From NCBI RefSeq assembly GCF_000177675.1, contig NZ_ADGX01000004.1, positions 45,881-109,880 on the forward strand: a DNA stretch of 64,000 bases, written 5' to 3'. Shown here in pieces: positions 7,949 through 15,152 of this stretch; position 1 is the stretch's first letter, and each line of letters starts with the position of its first letter. A program made the position numbers and the translations under genes. The notes beneath the pieces were generated by a model. That model had not been told where the DNA came from and made no database searches. It worked only from the letters and a program-made list of their open reading frames with translations. Origin of the DNA: Parafrankia sp. EUN1f. Lineage in GTDB: Bacteria; Actinomycetota; Actinomycetes; Frankiales; Frankiaceae.

Positions 7949-8589
7949 ATCTGGCTCCTGTTCAGCAGTTCGGTGAGCGCGTCAACCGCGCGCTGATGCC
8001 TTCGCTGTGCTGCCTTGTCGCCGAATTCCCCGCCTTCGAGGTGTCGGGCGACCAGGGCCCGACGGTTGGAGTCGGACAGGCGCGGCCAGACACGGGCGAT
8101 GTCGAGGACACCTGCCAGGGCTTCGCCCTGCCCGTTGCCGGGGATGACCGACTCGCCCCCTTCGGGGATCGGCGCGTCTGACCACCTGGTGACGTCTTCG
8201 AAGAACACCGGCAGCAACGCCCGGACGTGATCAGGGAGGTACACCCACCGGTCGGTTCTCATGAGACGCTGCCGCCGTTCGCCGGAGCAGTACCGTTCGG
8301 CAGCTCGACGCATGATGACGTTGATCAGGTTGGTGTCGTCCCAATCGATCCGGTCGCGGTGCTCCCACAGGTAGGCCATGACGGTCTGCGCCACGTCGTC
8401 CGCGCTGACCACGCCGGGGTTCGCCCTGGCGAACACGACACCTAGGGCGGCAGCCTTCGGCCCGTAGTAGGCAGTCCATTCGTCCGCCTCGACGGGCGGC
8501 GTGTAGTTCAGGCGGCGCAACAGGTTCTCTTCCGTGGCCGATGACCAGGTGCGGGCGTCGAGGTACTCCGGCGAGTCGAGGGTGATCAC
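7945..8589 (-). CDS. Sigma-70-like (ECF-type) phage protein
   Basis: A 214-residue protein from GTG 8589 (AGGAAGG upstream). SADDVAQTVMAYLWEHRDRI followed by an RRAAERY segment resembles sigma region 2. The C-terminus, LSDSNRRALVARHLEGG then GDKAAQRRHQRAVDAL, resembles a region 4 helix-turn-helix. The spacing fits an ECF-like factor, though similarity is weak and DNA binding is inferred. It could redirect host polymerase to late phage promoters. It lies between the phosphoesterase and the reductase genes. Confidence 0.6.
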   Translation of the reverse strand: MITLDSPEYLDARTWSSATEENLLRRLNYTPPVEADEWTAYYGPKAAALGVVFARANPGVVSADDVAQTVMAYLWEHRDRIDWDDTNLINVIMRRAAERYCSGERRQRLMRTDRWVYLPDHVRALLPVFFEDVTRWSDAPIPEGGESVIPGNGQGEALAGVLDIARVWPRLSDSNRRALVARHLEGGEFGDKAAQRRHQRAVDALTELLNRSQI

Positions 8590-8753
8590 GCGCGCCTTCC
8601 TGCTCGACGCGCGGCGCGCTGCGCCTTCCCCTTCGCCCTGCGTCGGGCGCGTTCCTCCGGGCTGACCGTGCCCGTGTAAACGGGCCTGCCCTGAATCAGA
8701 CGGAGGAAGAAATAGGCGGACCACCGTTTCCGCTCAGCTAGCGTGACCGTCAT
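8586..8753 (-). CDS. Small basic phage protein (55 aa)
   Basis: ATG 8753 opens a 55-codon frame reading MTVTLAERKRWSAYFFLRLI, then an Arg/Lys/Ala-rich tail (RARRRAKGKAQRAARRAG). It overlaps the phosphoesterase stop by 20 nt, and its TGA overlaps the GTG of the sigma-like gene. That exact coupling is the main reason to call it. The basic tail suggests nucleic-acid contact. Confidence 0.55.
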   Translation of the reverse strand: MTVTLAERKRWSAYFFLRLIQGRPVYTGTVSPEERARRRAKGKAQRAARRAGRRA

Positions 8754-9552
8754 TTTCAACCCCAATCAGTCGGTCGAACTCGGAAAAGTCAGGCGCCGGA
8801 TATTCGACGCCCTGAACCAGGATTGAGCCGTCAGGGTGGATCGGATATACTTCCGGCGCTGACCGGCCGGTGTCGTCGAGGTGCAGCAAGCCGAAGCCGA
8901 GTTGCCAGTTGGCGCTACCAAATCCGACGTAACTGGCCTTACTCAGGTCGGACAGGTGGCCGCATTCCATGCCAGTCAGGGACTGCTGACGGTCCCGGTA
9001 GCCCCGGGACTCGGTGACGACCGCCAGGCGGTGTGTGTGGCCCTGCACGACCGATGCGCCGAACTGGCGAACCATCTTCAAAGCCGACCCGCCCCCGTAG
9101 GCGGCTATCTTGTCGCCGTGGATCGCCACCCAACCGTCACCGAGCCTGTAGGGCTGATGCCGGTAGGAGATTTCGAGGTCTTCGAAGTTCAGCAGGGCTT
9201 CGAGCTGCAAGGAGCGGAGTTCCCGAAGGGCGGGCGCGTACTGGGCCAGGTAGCGGCGTATCCGCGCTTCGTGGTTGCCCTCGACGAAATCGATCGGCCC
9301 ACCATAACCCGCGCGGATGTTTTCGAGGATTTTTACCCCGGTGTCACAGTCTGCCTGTAGGTCTGTCTGGTATTCCTCTGCCAGGCCCCGGCTCCAACGG
9401 GCCGGGCCTTTCATGTCGAGAAAATCGCCGAGAATCAGAAGTCGATCGGGGTTGAACTCTGCCGCGAACGCGGTCAGGTTCTCGACAGCGGCTGTGTGCT
9501 GGTCAGGGACGTGTGTGTCAGGCCAGCACAGGATGGTGCGCCACCTAGGCAA
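8734..9552 (-). CDS. Calcineurin-like metallophosphoesterase
   Basis: A 272-residue protein with the full metal-binding motif series in order: DTHVPD, LGDFLD, GNHEARIRRY, HGDK, and GHTHRLA. These are the two-metal phosphoesterase ligands. The substrate is unknown; phage members act on phosphodiesters or nucleic-acid ends, and an RNA ligase is encoded immediately upstream. The start is TTG 9552, overlapping the ligase stop. Confidence 0.88.
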   Translation of the reverse strand: MPRWRTILCWPDTHVPDQHTAAVENLTAFAAEFNPDRLLILGDFLDMKGPARWSRGLAEEYQTDLQADCDTGVKILENIRAGYGGPIDFVEGNHEARIRRYLAQYAPALRELRSLQLEALLNFEDLEISYRHQPYRLGDGWVAIHGDKIAAYGGGSALKMVRQFGASVVQGHTHRLAVVTESRGYRDRQQSLTGMECGHLSDLSKASYVGFGSANWQLGFGLLHLDDTGRSAPEVYPIHPDGSILVQGVEYPAPDFSEFDRLIGVENDGHAS

Positions 9553-10186
9553 TCTGGCGAATTACCTTCGGCTGACTGTCGTTCTCGATCAGCACCTTGA
9601 AAAGGTGGTGACTCGCAGCGTGGTAGACGATGATTCCCTCGGGCCGGTTGTATCCGGGGACTGCCCGGCTACCCGTGGATTCCAGGTCCCACAGGGCGTC
9701 GTCGATGACGCCGGTGTCGAAGGTGCCGCCGCTGTCGAGCACGGGCACCAGGCCGACGCAGGCGGGCAGCGTCTCGCCGGACCACCGGCCGACGTTGAAC
9801 AGGGAGAATCGGCGTTCGTCGAGGCCGTAGCCTCGCTGGATGCCCTTGCCCCACCATTCGCCGTAGTGGTTGCCCGATCCCAGCTTGGACAGCTCGAAGG
9901 CGTTGGCCAGGGCCCACGCGGCGAACCCGTAGTTGTCGTTCTCCGGAGTGATCCAGCGCTTCCGCGAGCCTGCCCGCACTTCCCAGAGAACCCCGTCACG
10001 GGAAGTGAACGCCGAGTTGGTCACCGTCTCCCAATGCGTGCGTCCCTCGTCTTCGGGCTCGGATGCGCCCATGGCGCAGATACTGACCAGGGCGTTGGTG
10101 CCGTCAATCTTCTCCGTGATCACCATCTCGCGGAAAAGGCGGGGGGTCTTCGGCCAGGCCGGAAAGGAATCGGGGCCACTGCTCAC
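9545..10186 (-). CDS. Phage RNA ligase (nucleotidyltransferase domain)
   Basis: A 213-residue ATP-dependent ligase-type nucleotidyltransferase. Motif I is EKIDGTN (Lys26 as the predicted adenylated residue). GEWWGKGIQRGY is motif III-like, PEGIIVYH is motif IV and FKVLIEND is motif V. The GTG at 10186 has a strong GAAGGAGAG site. Members repair tRNA or other RNAs cut by host defence nucleases; the adjacent phosphoesterase could prepare ends. Confidence 0.88.
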   Translation of the reverse strand: MSSGPDSFPAWPKTPRLFREMVITEKIDGTNALVSICAMGASEPEDEGRTHWETVTNSAFTSRDGVLWEVRAGSRKRWITPENDNYGFAAWALANAFELSKLGSGNHYGEWWGKGIQRGYGLDERRFSLFNVGRWSGETLPACVGLVPVLDSGGTFDTGVIDDALWDLESTGSRAVPGYNRPEGIIVYHAASHHLFKVLIENDSQPKVIRQIA

Positions 10187-10295
10187 GTACTGCTCTCCTT
10201 CGCTTTTGGTCTTGCGCGTCGAGGTAGGTTCCTGCTATCGCGATTCCCCCGAAGAACGCGATCATCACTGCTGAGACGATGAGAAAGGCGGTCAC
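10104..10295 (-). CDS. Small single-pass membrane protein
   Basis: A 63-residue protein with one hydrophobic helix (TAFLIVSAVMIAFFGGIAIA) at its N-terminus, then a charged tail. GTG 10295 overlaps the upstream TGA (GTGA); a GTG at 10313 is also possible. It overlaps the RNA ligase start by 83 nt, which is unusual. It could be a small phage membrane effector, but no family is evident. Confidence 0.45.
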   Translation of the reverse strand: MTAFLIVSAVMIAFFGGIAIAGTYLDAQDQKRRRAVREQWPRFLSGLAEDPPPFPRDGDHGED

Positions 10296-10459
10296 GGCTC
10301 GACGCCTGGCCACTCCCCGGACAAGACCAGGGCGAGGATCGCGCCGTACCCTGCGATGTCCTGCGCCGTGTCGTAAAGGCTCTCGAAGGCAGGCTCACCA
10401 GGCCGTGTGATCAGGTTCGCTGCCCGGTGCAGCTCCGCCGTGGCGGCGTCAGATTCCAA
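10292..10459 (-). CDS. Small phage protein, DUF-like (55 aa)
   Basis: TTG 10459 starts a 55-codon frame reading ESDAATAELHRAANLITRPG, then SLYDTAQDIAGYGAILALVL. It overlaps the primase 3' end by 11 nt and is coupled to the membrane protein by a GTGA overlap. The amphipathic helical pattern looks real. Function unknown. Confidence 0.5.
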   Translation of the reverse strand: MESDAATAELHRAANLITRPGEPAFESLYDTAQDIAGYGAILALVLSGEWPGVEP

Positions 10460-11114
10460 TGCCTAGCCTTTCGCAGAGTGCCTCGCCGCCTTCGCGGAGC
10501 ACGAACGTTGTCGGATCGTCCTTCTCTTCCGGGAGGCGGACCACGACCAGGCCGCTGATTGCCTCCGTGAGGGTTTTCACCAGTTTCTCGCCTGGCCGTT
10601 CACCGCTTCGCGGGTTGACCGGGTCGTGGTCGGGAATCAGGTAGACGTCGAGGCCTGCGAAGCATCGGGCCATGTACGCCTTCCAGGTATCGACCCCGGG
10701 AATCCCAACGGCTGGGATGCCGGTTTCCTGCTGTGTAACAATGGCGTCTAGCTCGCCTTCGACGATCGCCACCGTGCCAGCGGCGTAGGCCAGGGTTCCG
10801 GCGTTGTAAAGCCGCGGTGCCGCCCCGGGCAGGCCCCGGTACTTCGGCGTGTCTGTGGCACTCAGGCCAGGCATCGCCCGGAACTTGAAACCAACAACAC
10901 CGGTTGGTGTCACGTAGGGGATTGCCAGGCGGCCCCGGACGTCCTCATGACCCGTCAAGGGCTCGGCGACGAATCCCAGCCTGAAAAATTGTGCGCTGTC
11001 CCCGGTGATCCCCCGGAGCGTCAAGTATTCGTGAACCAGGGGTTCTGCCCGTAGCGCCTCCTGGTAGGTCTGGCACGCCTGCTCCAACGACCTCCTGTAT
11101 GAAGCGTCTGGCAC
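10449..11114 (-). CDS. DnaG-type primase, TOPRIM catalytic part (split gene)
   Basis: A 221-residue product carrying the primase catalytic core: GRLAIPYVTPTGVVGFKFR, then VAIVEGELDAI (TOPRIM Glu) and VYLIPDHDPVN (TOPRIM DxD), with GEKLVKTLTEA. The N-terminal zinc finger lies in a different frame in the next gene. Possible starts are GTG 11114 or TTG 11090; the latter is only 3 nt after a perfect AGGAGG. Synthesises RNA primers for phage replication, presumably with the zinc-finger protein. Confidence 0.85.
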   Translation of the reverse strand: MPDASYRRSLEQACQTYQEALRAEPLVHEYLTLRGITGDSAQFFRLGFVAEPLTGHEDVRGRLAIPYVTPTGVVGFKFRAMPGLSATDTPKYRGLPGAAPRLYNAGTLAYAAGTVAIVEGELDAIVTQQETGIPAVGIPGVDTWKAYMARCFAGLDVYLIPDHDPVNPRSGERPGEKLVKTLTEAISGLVVVRLPEEKDDPTTFVLREGGEALCERLGIGI

Positions 11115-11331
11115 TAGGGAAATCGAGTCCCTCCCTCCACATCACCAGGTTGTAGGCGTCGCCCTTCACACATCCTGAGTGGCATTTGAATGCGTTCTCG
11201 GTGAGGTTGACGGAGGCGGAGGGTAGACGATCCTCATGGAACGGGCATTTCATTTTCGCCCACCCCCCGCGCTCCGGTACTGTCCCGTCGTAAAATTCGA
11301 GGACTGCCCGAATGTCGGGCTTATCGCTCAC
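10945..11331 (-). CDS. DnaG-type primase, CHC2 zinc-finger part (split gene)
   Basis: Residues 1-70 match the primase CHC2 zinc domain: KMKCPFHEDRLPSASVNL, then FKCHSGCVKGDAYNLVMW. After about residue 80 the frame runs out of phase over the start of the catalytic gene and ends in non-conserved residues (GATGRTPGSRI). The catalytic part is in the +1 frame. So either two proteins are made with a 170-nt overlap, ribosomes shift frame, or the gene is broken. The GTG start overlaps the upstream stop. Confidence 0.85.
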   Translation of the reverse strand: MSDKPDIRAVLEFYDGTVPERGGWAKMKCPFHEDRLPSASVNLTENAFKCHSGCVKGDAYNLVMWREGLDFPSARRFIQEVVGAGVPDLPGGATGRTPGSRILDAPGDHRGQRTIFQAGIRRRALDGS

Positions 11332-11510
11332 CGCTCAATGTGCAGCTCGAAGTCGTGATACTCGCTGGCGGCAGCCTGGCGGAAGCGGAGGACCGCGCCG
11401 GGGGGCGCCTCGTCGACAAGTCGCTTCAGTTCGTCACGAGAGATACTGTCCCCGATGTCGAACAGAATTCCCTCGACGGGCGGAGGCGACTGATAGGAGA
11501 GTCGAGCCAT
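11328..11510 (-). CDS. Hypothetical small phage protein
   Basis: A 60-residue protein, MARLSYQSPPPVEGILFDIG, then SRDELKRLVDEAP, then a beta-rich C-terminus (YHDFELHIER). Its TGA overlaps the GTG of the primase zinc-finger gene, implying coupled expression. Family unknown. Confidence 0.6.
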   Translation of the reverse strand: MARLSYQSPPPVEGILFDIGDSISRDELKRLVDEAPPGAVLRFRQAAASEYHDFELHIER

Positions 11511-11525
11511 GACGGTTTCCTTCCC

Positions 11526-11897
11526 TTAGCTGACGTGGTAGCCGCGTAGATCTCTCACGATCTCGCGGAATTGGTCGAGTTCCATCACTACATAGGCTTG
11601 TTCGACGGTCTTCCGTCGAGCCTTGACGACGGCAGCGTAATAGCGCGTATTAGCGTTCTCGCGCTCCCTCTTGGCCTCCGCCATATAACCGGCAAGCCTG
11701 ATCTTCTCTTCGTCTTTGCATTCGATGACGAAACCGGTAACGCCGCGAATGTCACCCTGATCGAGGCGCCCATGCACATCCCCGTTGCGTTCGATGTCCT
11801 CCGGCCTGGCAGCCCCGAAGTCCCGGAAGTTCTCTCGCAGGTAGTCCCGGACCGCGGACTCCCATCGGGTGCCGCGAATCTTGCTCGGGTGGCTCAC
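11526..11897 (-). CDS. PD-(D/E)XK nuclease, possible Holliday junction resolvase
   Basis: A 123-residue protein. RGTRWESAVRDYLRENF supplies an N-terminal helix with Glu. GDIRGVTGFVIECKDEEKI provides the D-x(n)-ExK core, followed by helices (YMAEAKRERENANTRYYAAVV). The layout fits small PD-(D/E)XK resolvases or phage endonucleases. It lies in the replication/recombination part of the operon. Confidence 0.75.
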   Translation of the reverse strand: MSHPSKIRGTRWESAVRDYLRENFRDFGAARPEDIERNGDVHGRLDQGDIRGVTGFVIECKDEEKIRLAGYMAEAKRERENANTRYYAAVVKARRKTVEQAYVVMELDQFREIVRDLRGYHVS

Positions 11898-12079
11898 GTG
11901 GCCGGTACCAGCTCAGTCATCAGGCGCTGTGACATGGCGACCGCGAATGCCGCCGGCTCCGGGGTTCGCCACGCGCCGTTCTGCGCTGCTGCGGCCAGGG
12001 CCTGAGCGATCCACACAGCCTCATCCTGGGAAAGAACCAGGGTGGTCGTGACTACCCGGTCGACACGGATGTCAGCCAA
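11894..12079 (-). CDS. Small phage-like protein, paralog family 3 (member a)
   Basis: A 61-residue protein from TTG 12079, overlapping the upstream stop by 8 nt. RVVTTTLVLSQDEAVWIAQA followed by a long Ala-rich helix resembles the adjacent gene at 12072 (ITVEFTRDELRFLLRL). Longer readings upstream are low-complexity and unlikely. Function unknown. Confidence 0.55.
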   Translation of the reverse strand: MADIRVDRVVTTTLVLSQDEAVWIAQALAAAAQNGAWRTPEPAAFAVAMSQRLMTELVPAT

Positions 12080-12278
12080 GGTCGGCCGCGTGAAGGTCGA
12101 TGCCGCCTGTGAGCCGTCCGAGCGGGTCAAGTTCGTCGACGATCCGGATCGCGGTGGCGTCGTCGGCCCTGCTGAGCCAATCCCGACCGTAGGCCTTCGA
12201 GGTGAGGCGCAGCAGGAATCGGAGTTCGTCACGGGTGAACTCGACGGTGATGGTTTCGTTGTCAATGATTCGAGGCAT
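12072..12278 (-). CDS. Small phage-like protein, paralog family 3 (member b)
   Basis: A 68-residue protein with ATG 12278 behind GGGGAGG. ETITVEFTRDELRFLLRL, then a helix and RIVDELDPLGRL. It shares a strand followed by a DE-headed helix with the downstream gene, suggesting a tandem duplication. Function unknown. Confidence 0.65.
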   Translation of the reverse strand: MPRIIDNETITVEFTRDELRFLLRLTSKAYGRDWLSRADDATAIRIVDELDPLGRLTGGIDLHAADLG

Positions 12279-12290
12279 GAGCCTCCCCTT

Positions 12291-12608
12291 CTACTCAAAT
12301 TCGATGTCGGTTCCGCAGTCCGTACAGACGGTGTCGTCGGCCGGAACGTGCCCGCCTCCCGCCTCACCCTTCGAGACACACCGGGGGCACGGCTTACAGA
12401 GAGGCATTCCCATCTGCGCGAATTCCGGGTCTTCGCAGATGTAACAACCGTCCCGGTGCACTTCCGGTGCGGTGGTGTGGCCGTCTCGCATCATGGCGAG
12501 TTCGGCTGCCCTGGCGAGGCGGACCCCTTCGCGTTCCATGATTCCGCGAAGGTCCCACTCGGCGGGGGCGATCATCTCGACGAAAGAGACCATCTCAGGC
12601 GACGTCAT
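12291..12608 (-). CDS. Cysteine-rich zinc-ribbon phage protein
   Basis: A 105-residue protein with an N-terminal helical part and three CxxC-type pairs near the C-terminus: CYICED, CKPCPRC, CTDCGTD. These would bind one or two zinc ions. ATG 12608 overlaps the HNH gene stop (ATGA). It may be a nucleic-acid or protein adaptor; no specific family recognised. Confidence 0.65.
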   Translation of the reverse strand: MTSPEMVSFVEMIAPAEWDLRGIMEREGVRLARAAELAMMRDGHTTAPEVHRDGCYICEDPEFAQMGMPLCKPCPRCVSKGEAGGGHVPADDTVCTDCGTDIEFE

Positions 12609-13090
12609 GCGGCTAGCCTCTCCGGGGGGTTCTGTTGCTCGATCCAGTCTGTGAGGCGGATTCCCTGCGCGATGCGGTCAGCGTGGGTAGATCTGTAGGC
12701 GTCGATCTGTGGGATGGCTAGTCCAGAATCTGGCCTGTAGTACCCCTCGATCACGTTGCAGTCGCGGCAGAGAATCCCCCGGACGCAGATTCCGCAACCG
12801 CTCGCCAGGGGATGGCATGCGTGGTCGTGATCGACACCGCGCCCCCGCCCGGTAACATCCGACAGGTCTAGTTGGCAGACGGCGCAGCTATACCCTTGCC
12901 AGGCTAGAATGGTCTCGAAATCGTGATCCGTGAGGCCGTATTTACGCCAGGATGGAATCTTGCGGCGCAGTTCTCGCGCACATTCCTGGCAGTAGGTCTG
13001 GAGGCCGTCAGGGTTTCTCGCGTTTCGATGGAACTCGGCGCCCTTCTTCCGCTTCTTACACCTCGTGCAGGCCTTCTCTCCGGCGCTCAT
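12605..13090 (-). CDS. HNH endonuclease, recombination endonuclease VII family
   Basis: A 161-residue nuclease. CTRCKKRKKGAEFHRN is an N-terminal zinc motif. WRKYGLTDHDFETILAWQGY precedes CAVCQ, VDHDHACHP and VRGILCRDCN, the endonuclease VII zinc/HNH core. It would resolve branched DNA before packaging or act as a homing-type nuclease. It overlaps the ATPase gene by ATGA. Confidence 0.88.
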   Translation of the reverse strand: MSAGEKACTRCKKRKKGAEFHRNARNPDGLQTYCQECARELRRKIPSWRKYGLTDHDFETILAWQGYSCAVCQLDLSDVTGRGRGVDHDHACHPLASGCGICVRGILCRDCNVIEGYYRPDSGLAIPQIDAYRSTHADRIAQGIRLTDWIEQQNPPERLAA

Positions 13091-13854
13091 GTCAGCCTCC
13101 CCGTCCTCAAATCCCAGCTAAGGAACGCCTGATATCGGCCTGATGGGTCGGCTTTACCTCCCCGGTTCTTCACGATCGCCACGCCCATTTTTGGAAACAG
13201 TTCGTCCCCGGCACGCCACAGGGTCAGCACCTGCTCAGGGACCTTCGAGACCTTCCCTCGAAGGCCGGACAGCGGCACAGGGTCTGTTCCGGTTTCAAAC
13301 TCGCCGGTCACGTGGTGCAGGACGATGATCAGCGCGCCGGTTTTCCGGGCCAAGTCGTGCAGGTAGTCGAGACCTTTTTCGAGGGCTGACCATCGTTCCG
13401 CCTCGCCGGTGTAGATGTTGGAAAGGTTGTCGACCACGATGATTTCCGGCCAGGCTCCCCAAATCTGGGCGTAGGCTAGAAGTTCATCGTCGATGTCCTC
13501 TGTGCTGGGATTTGCATCGTAGTGCCATTGGATTGCGTCCGCACCTAGGTATTGGCGGTATCCGTGCGGCTCTCGCGCGATGTCTTCGAGGGCCAGGCCG
13601 GAGTGCAGCGCGACCAGGCGGCAATACTGGGTGTAGGCGTCGGTGTCCGCGCTGAAATACAGGGTGCGCAGCCTCGACGCGAACACCAGGTTGAGCGCGA
13701 ACGGGCTTTTGCCGACGTTGGGGGCTGACGCCACCAACACCATCTGGCCTAGCCGCAGGGTGAGCCCAGAGGCTGTGAGGGCCGGGAAAACGGCAGGCAC
13801 CGGAGTGCCCGCCGTCCCTGACGTCCGCAGGCCCCGGAGCGCCGTTACCGGCAC
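13087..13854 (-). CDS. RecA/DnaB-type ATPase, phage replicative helicase-like
   Basis: A 255-residue RecA-fold ATPase. Walker A is APNVGKS (44-50), unusually followed by Pro. TLYFSADTDAYTQYCRLVAL is typical of DnaB-like phage helicases, Walker B is EIIVVDN, and IIVLHHVTGE carries the sensor. There is no N-terminal primase-interaction domain, so it is either a minimal helicase or a recombinase. GTG start; it precedes the nuclease genes and the primase further down the operon. Confidence 0.82.
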   Translation of the reverse strand: MPVTALRGLRTSGTAGTPVPAVFPALTASGLTLRLGQMVLVASAPNVGKSPFALNLVFASRLRTLYFSADTDAYTQYCRLVALHSGLALEDIAREPHGYRQYLGADAIQWHYDANPSTEDIDDELLAYAQIWGAWPEIIVVDNLSNIYTGEAERWSALEKGLDYLHDLARKTGALIIVLHHVTGEFETGTDPVPLSGLRGKVSKVPEQVLTLWRAGDELFPKMGVAIVKNRGGKADPSGRYQAFLSWDLRTGRLT

Positions 13855-13860
13855 GGACGC

Positions 13861-14298
13861 CTACCGTCGAGGCGGGTAGACCGGGGAGCAGCCGGAGCCC
13901 TGCGGACAGATGCCCTGCACGTACGCCTGGCCGTTCTTCGAGCTGACGCCGGTCGCGATCGACCGGGGCCCGTGCATGTTGCAGTGGAGCGCACCAGCGG
14001 GGAAGCGGGCGGCATGCTCGGCGTAGGCGGGGTTGTCCGGGCGGAAGATCTGCCGGCCCGAAGGCGCCTGCGGCGCCTGCTGCTGGGCCGGGTACGTCTG
14101 TGCCTGCGGCTGTGCCTGCGGGGCGCCCACGGGCGCCTGCGGGTTGATCAGGGGGCCCAACAACAGGGTCGCCTTGTACATCTCGTTTGCGCCTGCCAGG
14201 GCGGTTGCAACCTCCGCAGAGGTGACCGCCTCCGAGAGCGCGCGGAGTTCCTCGGGCGTGTCCGCCCGGATGGTCAGCATGGGTCCGCGGTCGGACAT
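13861..14298 (-). CDS. Hypothetical phage protein with Gln/Pro/Ala linker
   Basis: A 145-residue protein. Residues 1-50 form a helical domain (LTIRADTPEELRALSEAVTS). A Q/P/A-rich linker spans about 53-80. The C-terminal part has LHCNMHGPRSIATGV and GICPQGSGCSP, so it may bind zinc. Position between the helicase and RecB-like genes suggests a replication or recombination accessory protein. Confidence 0.65.
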   Translation of the reverse strand: MSDRGPMLTIRADTPEELRALSEAVTSAEVATALAGANEMYKATLLLGPLINPQAPVGAPQAQPQAQTYPAQQQAPQAPSGRQIFRPDNPAYAEHAARFPAGALHCNMHGPRSIATGVSSKNGQAYVQGICPQGSGCSPVYPPRR

Positions 14299-14324
14299 GC
14301 TGAGTTGAACCTTATAGCTGTCGG

Positions 14325-15152
14325 TCAGGTCGGCCCTTTCATTTGGAAGATCGGACAGTGCATTTTGACGTCACAGGCGCGGCAATGCTCGCCAGGGTTC
14401 GCAAGAAAGACACCTTCGGCGAGTGCGGTTTCGAGCGCCTGAAACTCGGCGTGCATGACCTCCGGCGTGTAGCCGGACAGCGGGATGGGTGGTGTGGCGG
14501 CTCCCTTCTTTGCCATGTAGTAGTCACCTTCGGTCACGACCTCACCGAAGAGGGCTTCGACGGCTAAGCCGTAGATTCCCAGCTGCCGGTTGCCAACTGG
14601 TTCTTTGGCCCCGGTCTTGTGATCGCGGACGCGGACGCTGCCCGCCCGCGTGACGTAGACCAGGTCAACCGCACCGACCAGGCGGACGACGGCGGTTTCC
14701 GTCTCCCACAGGGGCAGGACGAACGGCACCTCGACGGCCGGTGAGCCGTCCGGGAGTTCGTAGACCTCGACGGGGCTGGTCAGGGTCGCGTCGATGTAGG
14801 CCCTGATCATGTCCGGGCCCTGTGCGCGCCTGCGCTCAATGTCCGCCTCGACGCCACCGCGGCCACCGTAGAGCCAGAGGTGACGCGGGTAGGTGGTGCG
14901 CTGTTCGATGGCCAGCAACTCGCGGTCGAACTCGGCAATGAAGACGTCAACGGCAGCGTCAGGGGGCATGCCGCCGGATGTCTCGTACAGCTCGACGGTG
15001 CGGTGAAAGGCTAGGCCGGTGGCGAGCCACGGCGCCGGTAGGCGCTCGACGCGGTCAATGCGATGTAGCCGGTATTTCAGGCCGCACTGCGCCCACTCAC
15101 TGAGCTGTGAGTACGACCGCGTGATGATCGTGCGTTCCTCGGTGACGTGCAC
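14325..15152 (-). CDS. RecB/Cas4-like PD-(D/E)XK exonuclease with Fe-S cysteines
   Basis: A 275-residue nuclease. SYSQLSEWAQCGLKYRLHRI gives the first cysteine (Cys23). GLAFHRTVELYE carries the early His, GAVDLVYV with VRDHKTG is the D...DxK catalytic core, and RQLGIYGLAVEAL is motif QxxxY-like. Three further cysteines (257, 260, 266, in EHCRACDVKMHCPIF) complete a 4Fe-4S-type pattern. The GTG at 15152 overlaps the upstream zinc-finger gene by 76 nt. Confidence 0.9.
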   Translation of the reverse strand: MHVTEERTIITRSYSQLSEWAQCGLKYRLHRIDRVERLPAPWLATGLAFHRTVELYETSGGMPPDAAVDVFIAEFDRELLAIEQRTTYPRHLWLYGGRGGVEADIERRRAQGPDMIRAYIDATLTSPVEVYELPDGSPAVEVPFVLPLWETETAVVRLVGAVDLVYVTRAGSVRVRDHKTGAKEPVGNRQLGIYGLAVEALFGEVVTEGDYYMAKKGAATPPIPLSGYTPEVMHAEFQALETALAEGVFLANPGEHCRACDVKMHCPIFQMKGPT

